Shown here piece by piece: positions 1-10,007 of a DNA stretch of 64,000 nucleotides. The notes beneath the pieces were generated by a model that saw only the letters and a list, made by a program, of their open reading frames with translations, had not been told where the DNA came from and made no database searches. Made by a program: the position numbers and the translations under genes. The first letter of the stretch is position 1. Each line of letters starts with the position of its first letter. Origin of the DNA: Ignavibacteriales bacterium (lineage in GTDB: Bacteria; Bacteroidota; Ignavibacteria; Ignavibacteriales; Ignavibacteriaceae); contig JADJMD010000014.1 of NCBI GenBank assembly GCA_016709765.1, positions 186,001 to 250,000 on the forward strand. Reading direction: 5' to 3'.

Positions 1-2445
1 TCATTATTTGATAAAAGAGACTATCAAACTATTTCAGTCATATTTGAAGATTCTAAAGATAGATTATGGGTTGGGACTTTTAGAGATGGCATATACCATT
101 TAGATAAAAAAACTATAGAAATTGTCCACCATTACTCGTTTGAAGATGGTCTATCAAATGCTGGGATATGTGGTATTTTAGATGATGAGAAAGGAAATCT
201 TTGGATTAGTACAAATCGGGGCTTATTAAGATTAAATATACTTGAAAATACTTTTAGAAATTTTGACATATCAGATGGGTTATGTAGCAATTTTTTTAAT
301 CTCGGCGCATCGCTAAAAAGTAAAACTGGTAGAATGTATTTTGGCACAAATGCAGGTCTCGTCTATTTCCATCCCGATAGCATTGTTGTAGATTCAGTCC
401 CCCCTCTAGTAGTTATACAAAACATTTCACTTTTCAATCGACCAGATGAAAATCTAGAATATGAAGGATTTATATCAGAGATAGATGAGATTACCCTACC
501 ATACAAGCACAATGATCTTCATTTTGAGTATGTTGGGTTGCATTATGGTGAGCCACAAAGAAATAAATACAAATACATTTTGGAAGGATTTGATAAAGAA
601 TGGATTGACGCTGGAAACTTGAGAACAGCAACCTACACTAACTTAGATCCAGGTGAATATGTCTTTAGAGTTAAAGCGTCAAACAGTGATGGCGTCTGGA
701 ATGAAAAAGGTGCCTCGTTAAAAATAATTATTAATCCACCATTTTGGACAACAACGTGGGCATATCTTTTTTATTTAATATTGTTTGGAAGCATACTTTA
801 TTATGCCTGGAGAATGCAGCTTAAAAGAGTTAGAGTAAAACACGAATTTGAAATGAGCAAGTTCGAAGCTCAGAAGCTGCACGAAGTTGACGAAATGAAA
901 TCTCGTTTCTTTGCAAACATATCACACGAATTTCGAACACCTCTTACTCTTATCCTTGGTCCTGTAAAACAAATTATTGAAAGAACAAAAGAAACCAGAA
1001 CAAAAGAAGACTTGAATCTTGTTCACAGAAATGCAAACAGACTTCTGGGATTAGTAAACCAGTTGCTCGATATATCAAAGATTGAATCAGGTAATATGAA
1101 ACTGCAGACAACTCCGATTAATATTATCCCATATCTCAAAGCTCTTGTCCTGTCTTTTACATCTTACGCTGAAAGAAAAAGAATTTCACTAAACTTTGTC
1201 TCAGATGTAGATGAAATAATAGTTTATATCGATAAGGACAAATTTGAAAAGATAATCAACAACATACTTTCAAACGCATTTAAGTTTACCCCTGATGACG
1301 GTTTAATAAAAGTAGTAGTTAATCAACATAATGAAAATTTGAAGATTACAGTTAGTGATACCGGCGTTGGAATACCACAAGAGAAGCTGCAAAAAATATT
1401 TGATCGGTTCTATCAGGTGGATGGAAGTCATACAAGAGAACAGGAAGGCACTGGGATTGGGCTTTCTTTAACAAAAGAATTAATTGAATTACATAAAGGT
1501 AATATTGAAGTTGAAAGTGAAGAAGGTAAAGGTTCTTCATTTATAATTAGTATTCCGTTAGGAACAGACCACTTAAAACCAGATGAAATTATTGAGTTAG
1601 AATCAGAGAAGACAGAACATCCTATAACTGAAAGTATCCTGGCAAACACACCCGTAAGTAAAACTAATCTACCCGATATTGATTTAGTAACTAATACAGA
1701 TAAGCCAATACTTCTAATTGTTGAAGATAATTATGATGTCAGAAATTATATCAGGACTAATCTTGATAACGGTTACAGGATAATAGAAGCTATTGATGGT
1801 GAAGATGGATGGAATAGATCAACCAATAATCTTCCGGATTTAATTGTTAGCGATGTAATGATGCCAAGAATGGATGGATTTGAACTTTGTAAAAAAATAA
1901 AGACAGATGAAAGAACAAGCCATATCCCAGTTATACTTCTAACTGCTAAAGCCGCCAAACAGGATAAATTAGATGGGTATGAAATCGGAGCCGATGATTA
2001 CATTATGAAACCATTTGAACCTGACGAGTTAAGAGCAAGAATAAAAAACCTGATCATACAAAGGAAAAAACTTCAGGAGCATTTTAAGAAAAATGGAATA
2101 TTTGGATTTACTCAATCACAAATCACATCAATAGATAAAAAGTTCTTACAGAATGTATTAAATAAAGTTAATCAACGTATATCAGATGCATCCTTCAGCG
2201 TAGAACTGCTATCAGACGATCTTGGTATAAGCAGGTCTGTTGTGCATAGAAAAATCCTATCATTAACCGGGGAAACACCCGGAGAATTGATTAGAAGAAT
2301 AAGACTAAACAAAGCTGCGGAGCTTATAAAAAATAAGTTCGGAAATCTATCAGAAATCGCACTAGAAGTAGGTTTTAACAATCCGGCTCATTTCTCTGAA
2401 AGCTTTAAGAAGCAATTCGGCGTTTCTCCCTCGCATTACCAGTAA
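1..2445 (+). CDS. Hybrid two-component regulator (HTCS), 5' partial
   Basis: The frame is open from the first base, so the gene starts outside the window. In order it encodes two-component-regulator propeller repeats (about 1-390), a Y_Y_Y domain (about 480-735), one membrane segment (760-815), HisKA with H-box SHEFRTP (His codon 925-927), an ATPase with N-box NNILSNAFKF and G-boxes DTGVGIP and GTGIGLSL, a receiver with VSDVMMPRMDGF (Asp codon 1852-1854) and Lys in IMKPF, and an AraC-type DNA-binding domain ending at Pro-Ser-His-Tyr-Gln. This is the one-protein sensor/kinase/regulator layout of Bacteroidota HTCS proteins: a periplasmic propeller senses, the kinase passes phosphate to the receiver and the HTH binds DNA. 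All key residues are present. The ligand cannot be inferred. Confidence 0.95.
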   Translation, partial: SLFDKRDYQTISVIFEDSKDRLWVGTFRDGIYHLDKKTIEIVHHYSFEDGLSNAGICGILDDEKGNLWISTNRGLLRLNILENTFRNFDISDGLCSNFFNLGASLKSKTGRMYFGTNAGLVYFHPDSIVVDSVPPLVVIQNISLFNRPDENLEYEGFISEIDEITLPYKHNDLHFEYVGLHYGEPQRNKYKYILEGFDKEWIDAGNLRTATYTNLDPGEYVFRVKASNSDGVWNEKGASLKIIINPPFWTTTWAYLFYLILFGSILYYAWRMQLKRVRVKHEFEMSKFEAQKLHEVDEMKSRFFANISHEFRTPLTLILGPVKQIIERTKETRTKEDLNLVHRNANRLLGLVNQLLDISKIESGNMKLQTTPINIIPYLKALVLSFTSYAERKRISLNFVSDVDEIIVYIDKDKFEKIINNILSNAFKFTPDDGLIKVVVNQHNENLKITVSDTGVGIPQEKLQKIFDRFYQVDGSHTREQEGTGIGLSLTKELIELHKGNIEVESEEGKGSSFIISIPLGTDHLKPDEIIELESEKTEHPITESILANTPVSKTNLPDIDLVTNTDKPILLIVEDNYDVRNYIRTNLDNGYRIIEAIDGEDGWNRSTNNLPDLIVSDVMMPRMDGFELCKKIKTDERTSHIPVILLTAKAAKQDKLDGYEIGADDYIMKPFEPDELRARIKNLIIQRKKLQEHFKKNGIFGFTQSQITSIDKKFLQNVLNKVNQRISDASFSVELLSDDLGISRSVVHRKILSLTGETPGELIRRIRLNKAAELIKNKFGNLSEIALEVGFNNPAHFSESFKKQFGVSPSHYQ

Positions 2446-2604
2446 AAGTATCAACAGTTAATAATAGTAAAATTATTTTTCCGACTTTTGACAGAAAAGC
2501 GGAAGAAATTGACAGAAATCTGGTAGAAAATCCTTTTCTAAAACCTTACCATATCCCCAGTCAAATTATTTTATTTATCCAACAGAATGTAATCAGACTT
2601 AATT

Positions 2605-2916
2605 ATGAATGAATTTCTTCCATCAGAGTTTTTCCTAAGCCAGAATTATCCAAATCCATTTAAGGACAAAACAGTAATTAAATATTGTGTCGGTTATAAA
2701 ACCAGAGTGCAGCTAACAGTTCATAATTCTGATGGTGGGGTAATCATAAAACTAGTTGATGAGGTAAAGCAGCCAGGAACTTATGAAATAAAATTAAATG
2801 CTCTTTCTGTAAACGCCAGTAGAATCCTGAAGCTGCCTGATGGATTTTATCTTTATCGCCTGGATGCCGGAGAATATTTCAGTGATAAAAAGTGGTTCTG
2901 TAAAAACAGTTTATAA
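2605..2916 (+). CDS. Stand-alone T9SS sorting-domain-like ORF
   Basis: This 103-residue ORF is almost entirely a divergent type A T9SS sorting domain. It has SQNYPNPF near residue 13, a central KQPGTYEIKLNA-like strand and a terminal GFYLYRLDAGEYFSDKKW stretch. There is no signal peptide and no clear Shine-Dalgarno sequence, and the usual Lys-Met-Ile-Leu-Leu-Lys end is replaced by Trp-Phe-Cys-Lys. A sorting domain without a passenger cannot be exported alone, so I infer a decaying 3' remnant of a cargo gene rather than a working protein. It lies between the HTCS gene and a cargo gene. Confidence 0.5.
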   Translation: MNEFLPSEFFLSQNYPNPFKDKTVIKYCVGYKTRVQLTVHNSDGGVIIKLVDEVKQPGTYEIKLNALSVNASRILKLPDGFYLYRLDAGEYFSDKKWFCKNSL

Positions 2917-2936
2917 ATAATTAAAAGGAGTTCGTT

Positions 2937-5900
2937 ATGAAAAAAGTTATTTTTTTATTTGCCATTCTTCTTCCCATAATATTTTCCTACCAGATCATTG
3001 CTCAAAAAGTTGACTCCCAAAGGAAAACATATGTGAATGTTATTCCAGAAAAAACTCAACAACCATTTGGATTGCCATTACCAGCAGGAACATATACTAT
3101 AGGGCTTACTGGATATTTCCCAACCATTGATTCGGCATTTAACAAGTTAAGTATTGACGGCATCGCTGGACCGATAACTCTTGAACTCATCGACGGCCTT
3201 TATCAGGCACAGGATGAAAGCTACTTTTTGTTAAGTGGTCCGATTGCGGGTGCTAGTGAAACTAACCGCATTCTAATAAGGCCTGCAGCAAATAAAAATG
3301 TAACTATTCAGAGTAATGGATTTGATGTATTCTTCTTTTCAAGTGTAAGCCATCTAACGCTTGATGGAATTAGCTTAACAGGTAATACCACTATGACCGT
3401 TAGGTCTATTCTGAATAGCAACGTAGTTCCTGCTGCGATAGATTTTGAAGATGATTGTGATTATAACATAATTCAGAATATAACGGTAATTGTGGAGGAC
3501 TATATTGAAGGATGGGGAATTGATTTATGGGTTTATGATCCCCCGTCAGGTAAAACGCCCGATCATAATATTATCCAGAATAACTTAATCAAATCAGCTG
3601 GTATTGGAATAATAGTAACAGGAAATCTAGATAACATAACTCCTGTAAGGCCACTAGACAATATTATTAAAAATAACCAAGTGGGCTCGCCAAGCGATAG
3701 CTTAATCGCCTGGGGAATACAAGCAGAATACTCAAAGGGTACAATAATCGAAAACAATGTGGTTCAGAACGTTCGCTATTATAATGACTACACAAATCCT
3801 GGTATTAATGTCTATTGTTCTAATGAATGTGTTATAAGAAACAATCTTGTATATAACATTAGAGGATCCAGTAATATGGGTACAGACGGAATTAGTTTAT
3901 CTGGGTCTACCGGTGAAATTGGGAATGATAATCAAATCTATAATAACATTGTATATGATATCCAGTGCAATTCTACTTATCCCGGGGCAAGAATTGGAGG
4001 TATTCAGCTATGGTATCAGAATAATCCAAAAATATATTTTAATTCAGTTTATCTTAGTGGAAAGGGAGCAACACCATCAGGCTCAGCTGCACTACTTGTG
4101 GATTATATAAGTGCCAACGTATCAATCAAAAACAATATCCTTGTTAACATAAGAGATGAATCACCTTACTGCGCTTCATCAATTTTCGTAAGATCAGGAT
4201 CAACAATCACTTCTGACTTTAATGATCTTCATTATACACCGAGTCAATATAATTGTCTTGTGAAAGTTCAAACCACAGATTATTTAACCTTGGCTGATTG
4301 GCAGACGACTGGTAATGATCCGATGAGTATAAACCAGATGCCATTTTTTAATTTACCTGATTTACATTTGAACAACGCCATTGCAACAAATATTGAAAGT
4401 CGGGGTGTTGCAATAACTGGAATAGATACTGATTATGATGGACAAGTAAGAAGCACTACCTCGCCGGATATTGGTGCTGATGAGATAGATGGGCTAATCC
4501 CAAATATCTGGCATCCACAATACACTTATCAACCAAGCAATATTTGGCCAGTAAAATTCTCTACTGTAAGTGATGAAATATGCTGGGCTGCTGGATATAA
4601 TATTTCTGCACCATATATTAGTAGTTTTTTAAGAACTACGAATGGAGGAATAAACTGGAAATATGGAACAATACCCGGTACAGAAAATTCCAGAAGTGAT
4701 TGTATTTTTGCTAAGGATATAAATACAGCTTATGTTGTTACGGGGAATGTCTCATTTACAGGTGGAACGGGGATATACAAAACGATTGATGGTGGCTTGA
4801 CCTGGCAAAAACACTCAACAGCATACTTAAATTCTTACTGGGAAGTTTGCTACATCCATTTCTTTGACAATAATAATGGGGTAGCGATAGGTCAACCAAA
4901 GAATCAAGGAGAACTCTATTATGAAATATATACGACTAGTGACGATGGTATAAATTGGAATCGTGTACCTGATTCAAATATACCGATTGCTAATATTAAT
5001 GCATTTGTTTCTTTTCCAGGAATGTCTGCTTTTGGTAATTCTATTTGGATTCCAACTGTAGCAAATTCACCACTTGGGAATCCAAGAATTTATAAATCAA
5101 CGGACAGAGGTTTAACCTGGAGTGTAAAAGAGATAGTATTGCCTAATGCAACCACCCGTCAGTACTGGCTTGGATTAGCATTCGAAAGCGAAACAACAGG
5201 AATTTTAACGGCTGCACATTCATCCTCTACAGAAGCTATAATAAAGAAAACAACTGATGGTGGTAGTACCTGGTTTGATATCACTAAGCCAGTTGGCATA
5301 ATTTCAGGTAATTCTCTTAGCCATATACCCGGAATAGCTGGAGGATACGTTGTTTGTGGAGATGTGAATGATGGAACTGCATATACGCTTGATGGTGGAA
5401 ATTCCTGGAATTTATTAGACAATAAAGCTAACTTTTTACCCGACTTTCATTCTGCGAGTACTGGCTGGAGTGTTGAGTATCCATCACTTAGAATTGATAA
5501 ATATATCGGTCCACCAATTCCTTTACCGGTTGAATTAACCTCATTTACTGCTCAAGCAGAAAATCAAAAAGTAATTCTTAGATGGACAACAGCTACTGAA
5601 TTAAATAACAATGGTTTTGAAATACAAAGAAAAGTTGCTGAAAGTGATTTTGCGACTATTGGTTTTGTTAAAGGTGAAGGGACAACAACAAATAAAAAAG
5701 AATATTCTTACATTGATAAAGATTTAGTTGATGGAAAATATTACTACAGACTAAAGCAGATTGACTATAATGGCACCTATGAATATTCAGATGTAATTGA
5801 AGTTGACGTAAGAAGTCTTAATGATTATGCACTTGAACAAAACTTTCCAAATCCTTTTAACCCGATAACAACAATCGGTTATGTTTTAAGAGAAAAGACA

Positions 5901-6083
5901 AATGCAAAACTAATATTGCTAAATGCAATTGGTGAAGAAGTTGCTGTAATTGTTAATGAAGAACAGGAAAAAGGATTTCATAAAGTTGATTTTAATGCAG
6001 GTACGTTAGCTAGCGGTGTTTATTTCTACAGAATACAAGCTGGAAGCTTTCTGCAGACAAGGAAGATGATACTACTCAAATAA
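2937..6083 (+). CDS. Secreted beta-helix/BNR protein with T9SS sorting domain
   Basis: 1048 residues. An N-terminal signal peptide (ends near IIAQ, residue 22) is followed by a right-handed parallel beta-helix region (about residues 85-520, many NNxI turns), then YCF48/BNR-like propeller repeats (TTNGGINWK, TIDGGLTWQ, TTDGGSTWF), a PVELTSFTA fibronectin-like module (about 865-965) and a type A sorting domain with QNFPNPFNP ending RKMILLK. A strong AAAAGGAG precedes the ATG. The architecture predicts export by T9SS to the cell surface; beta-helices often bind or cut polysaccharides, but no catalytic residues are recognised. A hairpin terminator follows. Confidence 0.9.
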   Translation: MKKVIFLFAILLPIIFSYQIIAQKVDSQRKTYVNVIPEKTQQPFGLPLPAGTYTIGLTGYFPTIDSAFNKLSIDGIAGPITLELIDGLYQAQDESYFLLSGPIAGASETNRILIRPAANKNVTIQSNGFDVFFFSSVSHLTLDGISLTGNTTMTVRSILNSNVVPAAIDFEDDCDYNIIQNITVIVEDYIEGWGIDLWVYDPPSGKTPDHNIIQNNLIKSAGIGIIVTGNLDNITPVRPLDNIIKNNQVGSPSDSLIAWGIQAEYSKGTIIENNVVQNVRYYNDYTNPGINVYCSNECVIRNNLVYNIRGSSNMGTDGISLSGSTGEIGNDNQIYNNIVYDIQCNSTYPGARIGGIQLWYQNNPKIYFNSVYLSGKGATPSGSAALLVDYISANVSIKNNILVNIRDESPYCASSIFVRSGSTITSDFNDLHYTPSQYNCLVKVQTTDYLTLADWQTTGNDPMSINQMPFFNLPDLHLNNAIATNIESRGVAITGIDTDYDGQVRSTTSPDIGADEIDGLIPNIWHPQYTYQPSNIWPVKFSTVSDEICWAAGYNISAPYISSFLRTTNGGINWKYGTIPGTENSRSDCIFAKDINTAYVVTGNVSFTGGTGIYKTIDGGLTWQKHSTAYLNSYWEVCYIHFFDNNNGVAIGQPKNQGELYYEIYTTSDDGINWNRVPDSNIPIANINAFVSFPGMSAFGNSIWIPTVANSPLGNPRIYKSTDRGLTWSVKEIVLPNATTRQYWLGLAFESETTGILTAAHSSSTEAIIKKTTDGGSTWFDITKPVGIISGNSLSHIPGIAGGYVVCGDVNDGTAYTLDGGNSWNLLDNKANFLPDFHSASTGWSVEYPSLRIDKYIGPPIPLPVELTSFTAQAENQKVILRWTTATELNNNGFEIQRKVAESDFATIGFVKGEGTTTNKKEYSYIDKDLVDGKYYYRLKQIDYNGTYEYSDVIEVDVRSLNDYALEQNFPNPFNPITTIGYVLREKTNAKLILLNAIGEEVAVIVNEEQEKGFHKVDFNAGTLASGVYFYRIQAGSFLQTRKMILLK

Positions 6084-6096
6084 AAAATTTATCGAG

Positions 6097-6125
6097 CCTC
6101 TCACTAAGGGAGGTTTTTGTTTTTA
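6097..6125 (+). terminator. Rho-independent terminator
   Basis: CCTCTC/GGGAGG stem with an ACTAA loop and T-rich tail just after the stop codon. The same hairpin recurs after the YCF48 gene at 12461. Confidence 0.75.
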
Positions 6126-6148
6126 ATTATTACACAAGGAGGTCCACT

Positions 6149-7612
6149 ATGAAACGACAACAAGTTTTATTACTCGGTTTATTTAGAGCTGTAATTTTTG
6201 TTTTGTTTTTCTCTGCTTGTTCTACAAAAGAAAAAGAAATGCCAATCACAACTTCATCCGAAGAGGCAAAGCAACTATTTATTCAGGCAAGGGATTATTA
6301 TGAAAACATTGAATTTCAGAAATCCCTTAAACTTTTAGATGATGCGATAGCAATTGATACTAATTTTGCACTAGCATACCTGTACAAAGGATTAGTTAGT
6401 GGAAGTCTTTCAAAGCTTTCTATGAATATTGAAAGAGCCTCGCTTCTCGCTGAAAATGTTACAGATGGTGAAAAACTATTAATTGATATGACAAAATCAT
6501 CAAACTTGGACAATGATCAGAAAAAAAGTAATGAATATCTGGACAAACTAATTGTAATGTTTCCGAAAGATCCCAGAGTTTATTTATATAAAGGCTGGCA
6601 TATGGCAAACACAGGCGAATACGATTCAGCAGTCGTATACTTAAAGACAGCATTGGAATTAAATCCCAACTACACACCAGCACACAATCTTTTAGGTTAT
6701 GCTTATTTAAGAACCAAAAAATATGATATGGCTGAAAAAGAATTTTTAGAAAACATCAGAATTGCACCTGATAGACCAAATCCATATGACTCTTACGGAG
6801 AGTTTCTTTTTGGATTAGGAAGGTATGAGGGATCTCAACAAAATTATCGCAAGGCAATCGAGCTGGATAATAGTTGGGTGGGGTCTTCGTATAATATTGG
6901 CGACTCATATTTATTTATGAATAATTATAGCCAAGCAAGAGAAGAGTATAATAAATTTATTCAAAGAGCGGGATCATTTAACGAAAAATATGCGGGTTAT
7001 TTAAGTGTTGCCTTATCTTATCTGTATGAGAATAAACCGGAAGAGTCGTTAAAACAGATAAAAGATCTTGAAAGATTATCAAAGGGAGAAAATGAGAACT
7101 ATTATTTTCTTAACACCTTAGGTTATGAGGCAGCAATTCTCTGTGAATTTGGTAAGCCTAATGAAGGATTAATAAAATATCTTGAAATGGGGAAATTAAT
7201 TGCCAGCGAAAAACTTTCTCAGCGTGATAGAGATAGACTTCTTTTATATATGAATAACAATCTTGCTTATGCTTATGCAATTAACGATGATCTTTTAAAA
7301 GCTAATGAAAAAGCAGAACTATTTAAACAAGATATATTAAAAAGTAATCGTAACGATATACGGGAAGCTCCGGAATGGTTGAAAGTATTTTTAGAAAATA
7401 AATCTGGAAATTATGCAAAGTCTATTGAGATGACTAGAAACCTTAAGAACCCCGATCTTGAGGATAAATATTATTTGGCAAAAGCTTATTTACAAACAGG
7501 AGACAAAATAAAAGCAAAAGAATTGTTTAATGAGATTAAGGAATCAAAAGAAAATTTTTTTCAATCAGCTTTATTGTGGACTAAGGTTAATAACGAGTTA
7601 GCAAAATTGTAA
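6149..7612 (+). CDS. TPR-repeat lipoprotein
   Basis: 487 residues. A short hydrophobic leader with a lipobox-like Phe-Ser-Ala-Cys (Cys about residue 25) predicts a lipoprotein. The rest is helical tetratricopeptide repeats, for example ALAYLYKGLVSG, YDSAVVYLKTALELNPNY and YEGSQQNYRKAIELDNSW. A very strong AAGGAGGT precedes the ATG. TPR lipoproteins act as protein-protein scaffolds in the periplasm or on the outer membrane; the partner is unknown. No enzymatic domain is seen. Confidence 0.85.
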   Translation: MKRQQVLLLGLFRAVIFVLFFSACSTKEKEMPITTSSEEAKQLFIQARDYYENIEFQKSLKLLDDAIAIDTNFALAYLYKGLVSGSLSKLSMNIERASLLAENVTDGEKLLIDMTKSSNLDNDQKKSNEYLDKLIVMFPKDPRVYLYKGWHMANTGEYDSAVVYLKTALELNPNYTPAHNLLGYAYLRTKKYDMAEKEFLENIRIAPDRPNPYDSYGEFLFGLGRYEGSQQNYRKAIELDNSWVGSSYNIGDSYLFMNNYSQAREEYNKFIQRAGSFNEKYAGYLSVALSYLYENKPEESLKQIKDLERLSKGENENYYFLNTLGYEAAILCEFGKPNEGLIKYLEMGKLIASEKLSQRDRDRLLLYMNNNLAYAYAINDDLLKANEKAELFKQDILKSNRNDIREAPEWLKVFLENKSGNYAKSIEMTRNLKNPDLEDKYYLAKAYLQTGDKIKAKELFNEIKESKENFFQSALLWTKVNNELAKL

Positions 7613-7654
7613 TGTGCTACAATTGAACTAATAATGTAATTCAATTTTAATTAG

Positions 7655-7792
7655 GTATTAGTTAATAAAGAACAGGAGAAAGGATATTACAAAGTTGATT
7701 TTAACGCAGGCACGTTAGCAAGCGGAGTCTATTTATACAGATTGCAAGCAGGAGATTTTGTGCAGACCAGAAAGATGATTCTGTTGAAGTAA
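7655..7792 (+). pseudogene. Orphan T9SS sorting-domain fragment
   Basis: About 45 codons encode the last half of a type A sorting domain (VLVNKEQEKGYYKVDF to TRKMILLK, then TAA). The frame is closed by TAG at 7652-7654, so there is no start or passenger. The closest match in the window is the end of the beta-helix gene at 2937-6083. I infer a stray copy of a cargo 3' end. Confidence 0.75.
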
Positions 7793-7812
7793 CAAGCAAA
7801 TTTAATTTCTAT

Positions 7813-7833
7813 GGGCGGGATAAATTCTCGCCC
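7813..7833 (+). terminator. Strong hairpin, probable terminator
   Basis: GGGCGGGA and TCTCGCCC form an 8-bp stem with a TAAAT loop directly after the orphan sorting-domain fragment. The T-tract behind it is weak. Confidence 0.5.
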
Positions 7834-7858
7834 GAATTAAAATTATATGAGGTGTGAT

Positions 7859-8422
7859 ATGAAAGTTATATTAAATGTAATATTCATATTGATTTTATCA
7901 ACCTGCTCAGTAGCACCGCAAGGAAATGACTACTGGAAAAATGCACCAATTTCAGGCAGCAAGATCTACTCAATTTATTTTACTGATCAAAAAAATGGAA
8001 TAGCAATCTCTGCAACTGATGAAATATTTATAACTAAAGATTCTGGTAAAACTTGGGAATATTTTAAAGATAATAATGGCGCATCAAAATCCAACAAAGA
8101 TAAAAAAGTATGGTCTGCAGATATTTATTGTTCGGTGCTGCAAACTACGGATGGAGGATCAAGTTGGCTGCCGTATACTAAAGAAATGCAAGAACACTTT
8201 TGCAAAGTCTATTTAAAAGATCCCAATGTGGATTATAAAACTGCATCAGAATTTTTGGCAAAGGTTACTAATGATATTTTTGATAATCTTTCAAATAATA
8301 GAATTGAAGGTTTAATAAATCATCCCAAACAATGTACAGAATATTACAGTAACGAGAATGAAGGCTGGGCATTGGGATGGTGTATTAAAAAATTTATGAT
8401 GAATGAAAACAATAAAGATTAG
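7859..8422 (+). CDS. Small exported YCF48/BNR-like protein
   Basis: The ATG at 7859 is preferred over the in-frame ATG at 7847, because GAGGTG at 7849-7854 is then correctly spaced and a signal sequence begins at once (MKVILNVIFILILSTCS). The mature part has BNR-like elements, ITKDSGKTWEYF and TTDGGSSWLP, then an unrecognised Cys-containing C-terminus (HFCKVY, KQCTEYY, GWCIKKF). The protein is shorter than its neighbours and has no sorting domain, so it may be periplasmic or a shortened cargo. Function unknown. Confidence 0.7.
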   Translation: MKVILNVIFILILSTCSVAPQGNDYWKNAPISGSKIYSIYFTDQKNGIAISATDEIFITKDSGKTWEYFKDNNGASKSNKDKKVWSADIYCSVLQTTDGGSSWLPYTKEMQEHFCKVYLKDPNVDYKTASEFLAKVTNDIFDNLSNNRIEGLINHPKQCTEYYSNENEGWALGWCIKKFMMNENNKD

Positions 8423-8470
8423 TTTAATCTTTTGTTGTGCTACTGAAAGTTTGCAGGAATATTTATTTGT

Positions 8471-8683
8471 ACACATTCAGCAATCATTGGCAACTGGGAA
8501 TCGAAACATTTTGACTTTAATAAAAATTAATTGATAATTACAAGCAGTAAATTTTCTCTACTCCGAGAGGGCTAAGTTAGAGCCATTTAACTGTAATAGC
8601 CTTGAGATGACAAATCGACAACTCTCCCGAAGCAGACTGCTGCTAAATAATATGTTTTAGATTTATTTTATTTGGAGGGTATT
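8471..8683 (+). promoter_or_regulatory. Long duplicated 5' leader, copy 1
   Basis: This noncoding stretch before the 8684 gene is repeated before the 10217 gene. Block 1 (8471-8565, ending CTCTACTCCG) and block 2 (GAAGCAGACTGCTGCT at about 8630) are nearly identical in both copies. The middle differs, yet bases next to the blocks can still pair in each (GAGAG with CTCTC here). Block 2 itself folds as AGCAG/CTGCT. No known riboswitch was recognised. Confidence 0.5.
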
Positions 8684-9958
8684 ATGAAAACTATTTGTAG
8701 AATCTCGTTTTTCTTTTTTCTTGTAACGCAAATTTGTTTTGCGCAGTGGTGTTTGAATCAATCATTTACTAATCTGAACTTGAAAAACGCGTGCTATTCA
8801 AGTGATGGAAATATATTCATAGTAGGTGAACTCGGGTCAATCTATTTATCCTCTGATAATGGATGCACCTGGCAGTCAAATTATATCCCAAATACAGGAA
8901 ATTTAAATTCCCTAATTATTATAGATAATGAATTTGGATACATAGTTGGTGATTATGGAAAAATTTTCAGAACCGATTTTAGTAGTATGCAGTTGGAAGA
9001 TATTTCAATCTCAGAATTGTTTCATTTTAGAGATGTAGCCTTTAAAGATAATGAAAATGGTGTTCTAGTCGGCACTAAACAAGTACGAATAGATGGCAGA
9101 ACATATTATCTTCCATCAATACATTTGACTACAGATGCTGGGCTAAGCTGGACTGAGAAATGTTTTGATGTTAGGGGAAAATTAAACTCGGTTTCGTATT
9201 TCGATGAAGAAAATATTATTACTGTCGGGGATAGTGGTAAAATTTTAATTTCAAATGATAATGGGATTAACTGGGTCCCATTAGTATTTGGTATATCTGC
9301 AAATTTGCAGGAAGTCAAGTTTTGTCCAGATGGAATTGGAATAATTATTGGCGAAAATGGGACAATAATTTTATCTTTTGATGGATGGCAGAGTTGGAGT
9401 ATTATAAATGTTCCTGCATACTACCATATAAAAAGTGTTTGTTCCAAGGATATTTATCAACTAGTAGCTGCTGGTCATATGCGTGTAAGAATAGACGGCA
9501 GAGATTTTAATGTGGCAACTATCTTCAGTTCCAATGATGGGGGTATAAATTGGAATGAATCTTTTATTTCACAAAGAGGGTCATACAATTCTATTTCATT
9601 CTGCAATCCTAATTTAGCAATTGCTGTAGGAGATAGTGGACTTTTTTCTATGTATGAATCGCCAAATGCATTAGAAGATAATAATCTTACTCTAAGCGAT
9701 TTTTCACTTAAACAAAATTTCCCTAATCCATTTAATAGTACTTGCGCAATAATATACTCAATACCAAAATCTTCTCAAGTTTCACTAAAAATATTTAATA
9801 CAATCGGTGAAGAAATAGAAACTTTAGTTAATGGAGAAAAACCCATTGGCACTTATGAAGTAAATTGGAATGCAGAGAATATTCCAAGTGGAGTATATTT
9901 TTATCAACTTAAAGCTGGAGATTTTACACAGACAAGGAAGATGATTCTATTAAGATAA
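8684..9958 (+). CDS. Secreted YCF48-repeat protein with T9SS sorting domain
   Basis: I place the start at ATG 8684, after GGAGGG, not at the upstream in-frame TTG (8672). A signal peptide (ending QICFAQ) is followed by a YCF48-like propeller with WxS/GxDGW strands, two copies of a VRIDGR loop, and a C-terminal sorting domain with KQNFPNPFN ending TRKMILLR. The signal peptide and leader are near copies of those of the next gene, which points to tandem duplication. It is predicted to be a surface-exposed T9SS cargo; ligand unknown. Confidence 0.88.
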   Translation: MKTICRISFFFFLVTQICFAQWCLNQSFTNLNLKNACYSSDGNIFIVGELGSIYLSSDNGCTWQSNYIPNTGNLNSLIIIDNEFGYIVGDYGKIFRTDFSSMQLEDISISELFHFRDVAFKDNENGVLVGTKQVRIDGRTYYLPSIHLTTDAGLSWTEKCFDVRGKLNSVSYFDEENIITVGDSGKILISNDNGINWVPLVFGISANLQEVKFCPDGIGIIIGENGTIILSFDGWQSWSIINVPAYYHIKSVCSKDIYQLVAAGHMRVRIDGRDFNVATIFSSNDGGINWNESFISQRGSYNSISFCNPNLAIAVGDSGLFSMYESPNALEDNNLTLSDFSLKQNFPNPFNSTCAIIYSIPKSSQVSLKIFNTIGEEIETLVNGEKPIGTYEVNWNAENIPSGVYFYQLKAGDFTQTRKMILLR

Positions 9959-9973
9959 TTTTTTAATTCTCTC

Positions 9974-10005
9974 CTGTTGATGAAAATTGGCAGAAATTTT
10001 TTTTT
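9974..10005 (+). terminator. Hairpin with long T tract
   Basis: CTGTTGA and TTGGCAG pair with wobbles and are followed by a run of nine T. It resembles a degenerate member of the CCCCTATCAATG-type terminator family of this region. Confidence 0.5.
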
Positions 10006-10007
10006 GT

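Noticed and set aside
8471..8683. Known riboswitch (glycine, c-di-GMP, THF)
   Set aside because: Short resemblances such as CGAAG motifs are present, but none of the conserved cores of these classes is found.
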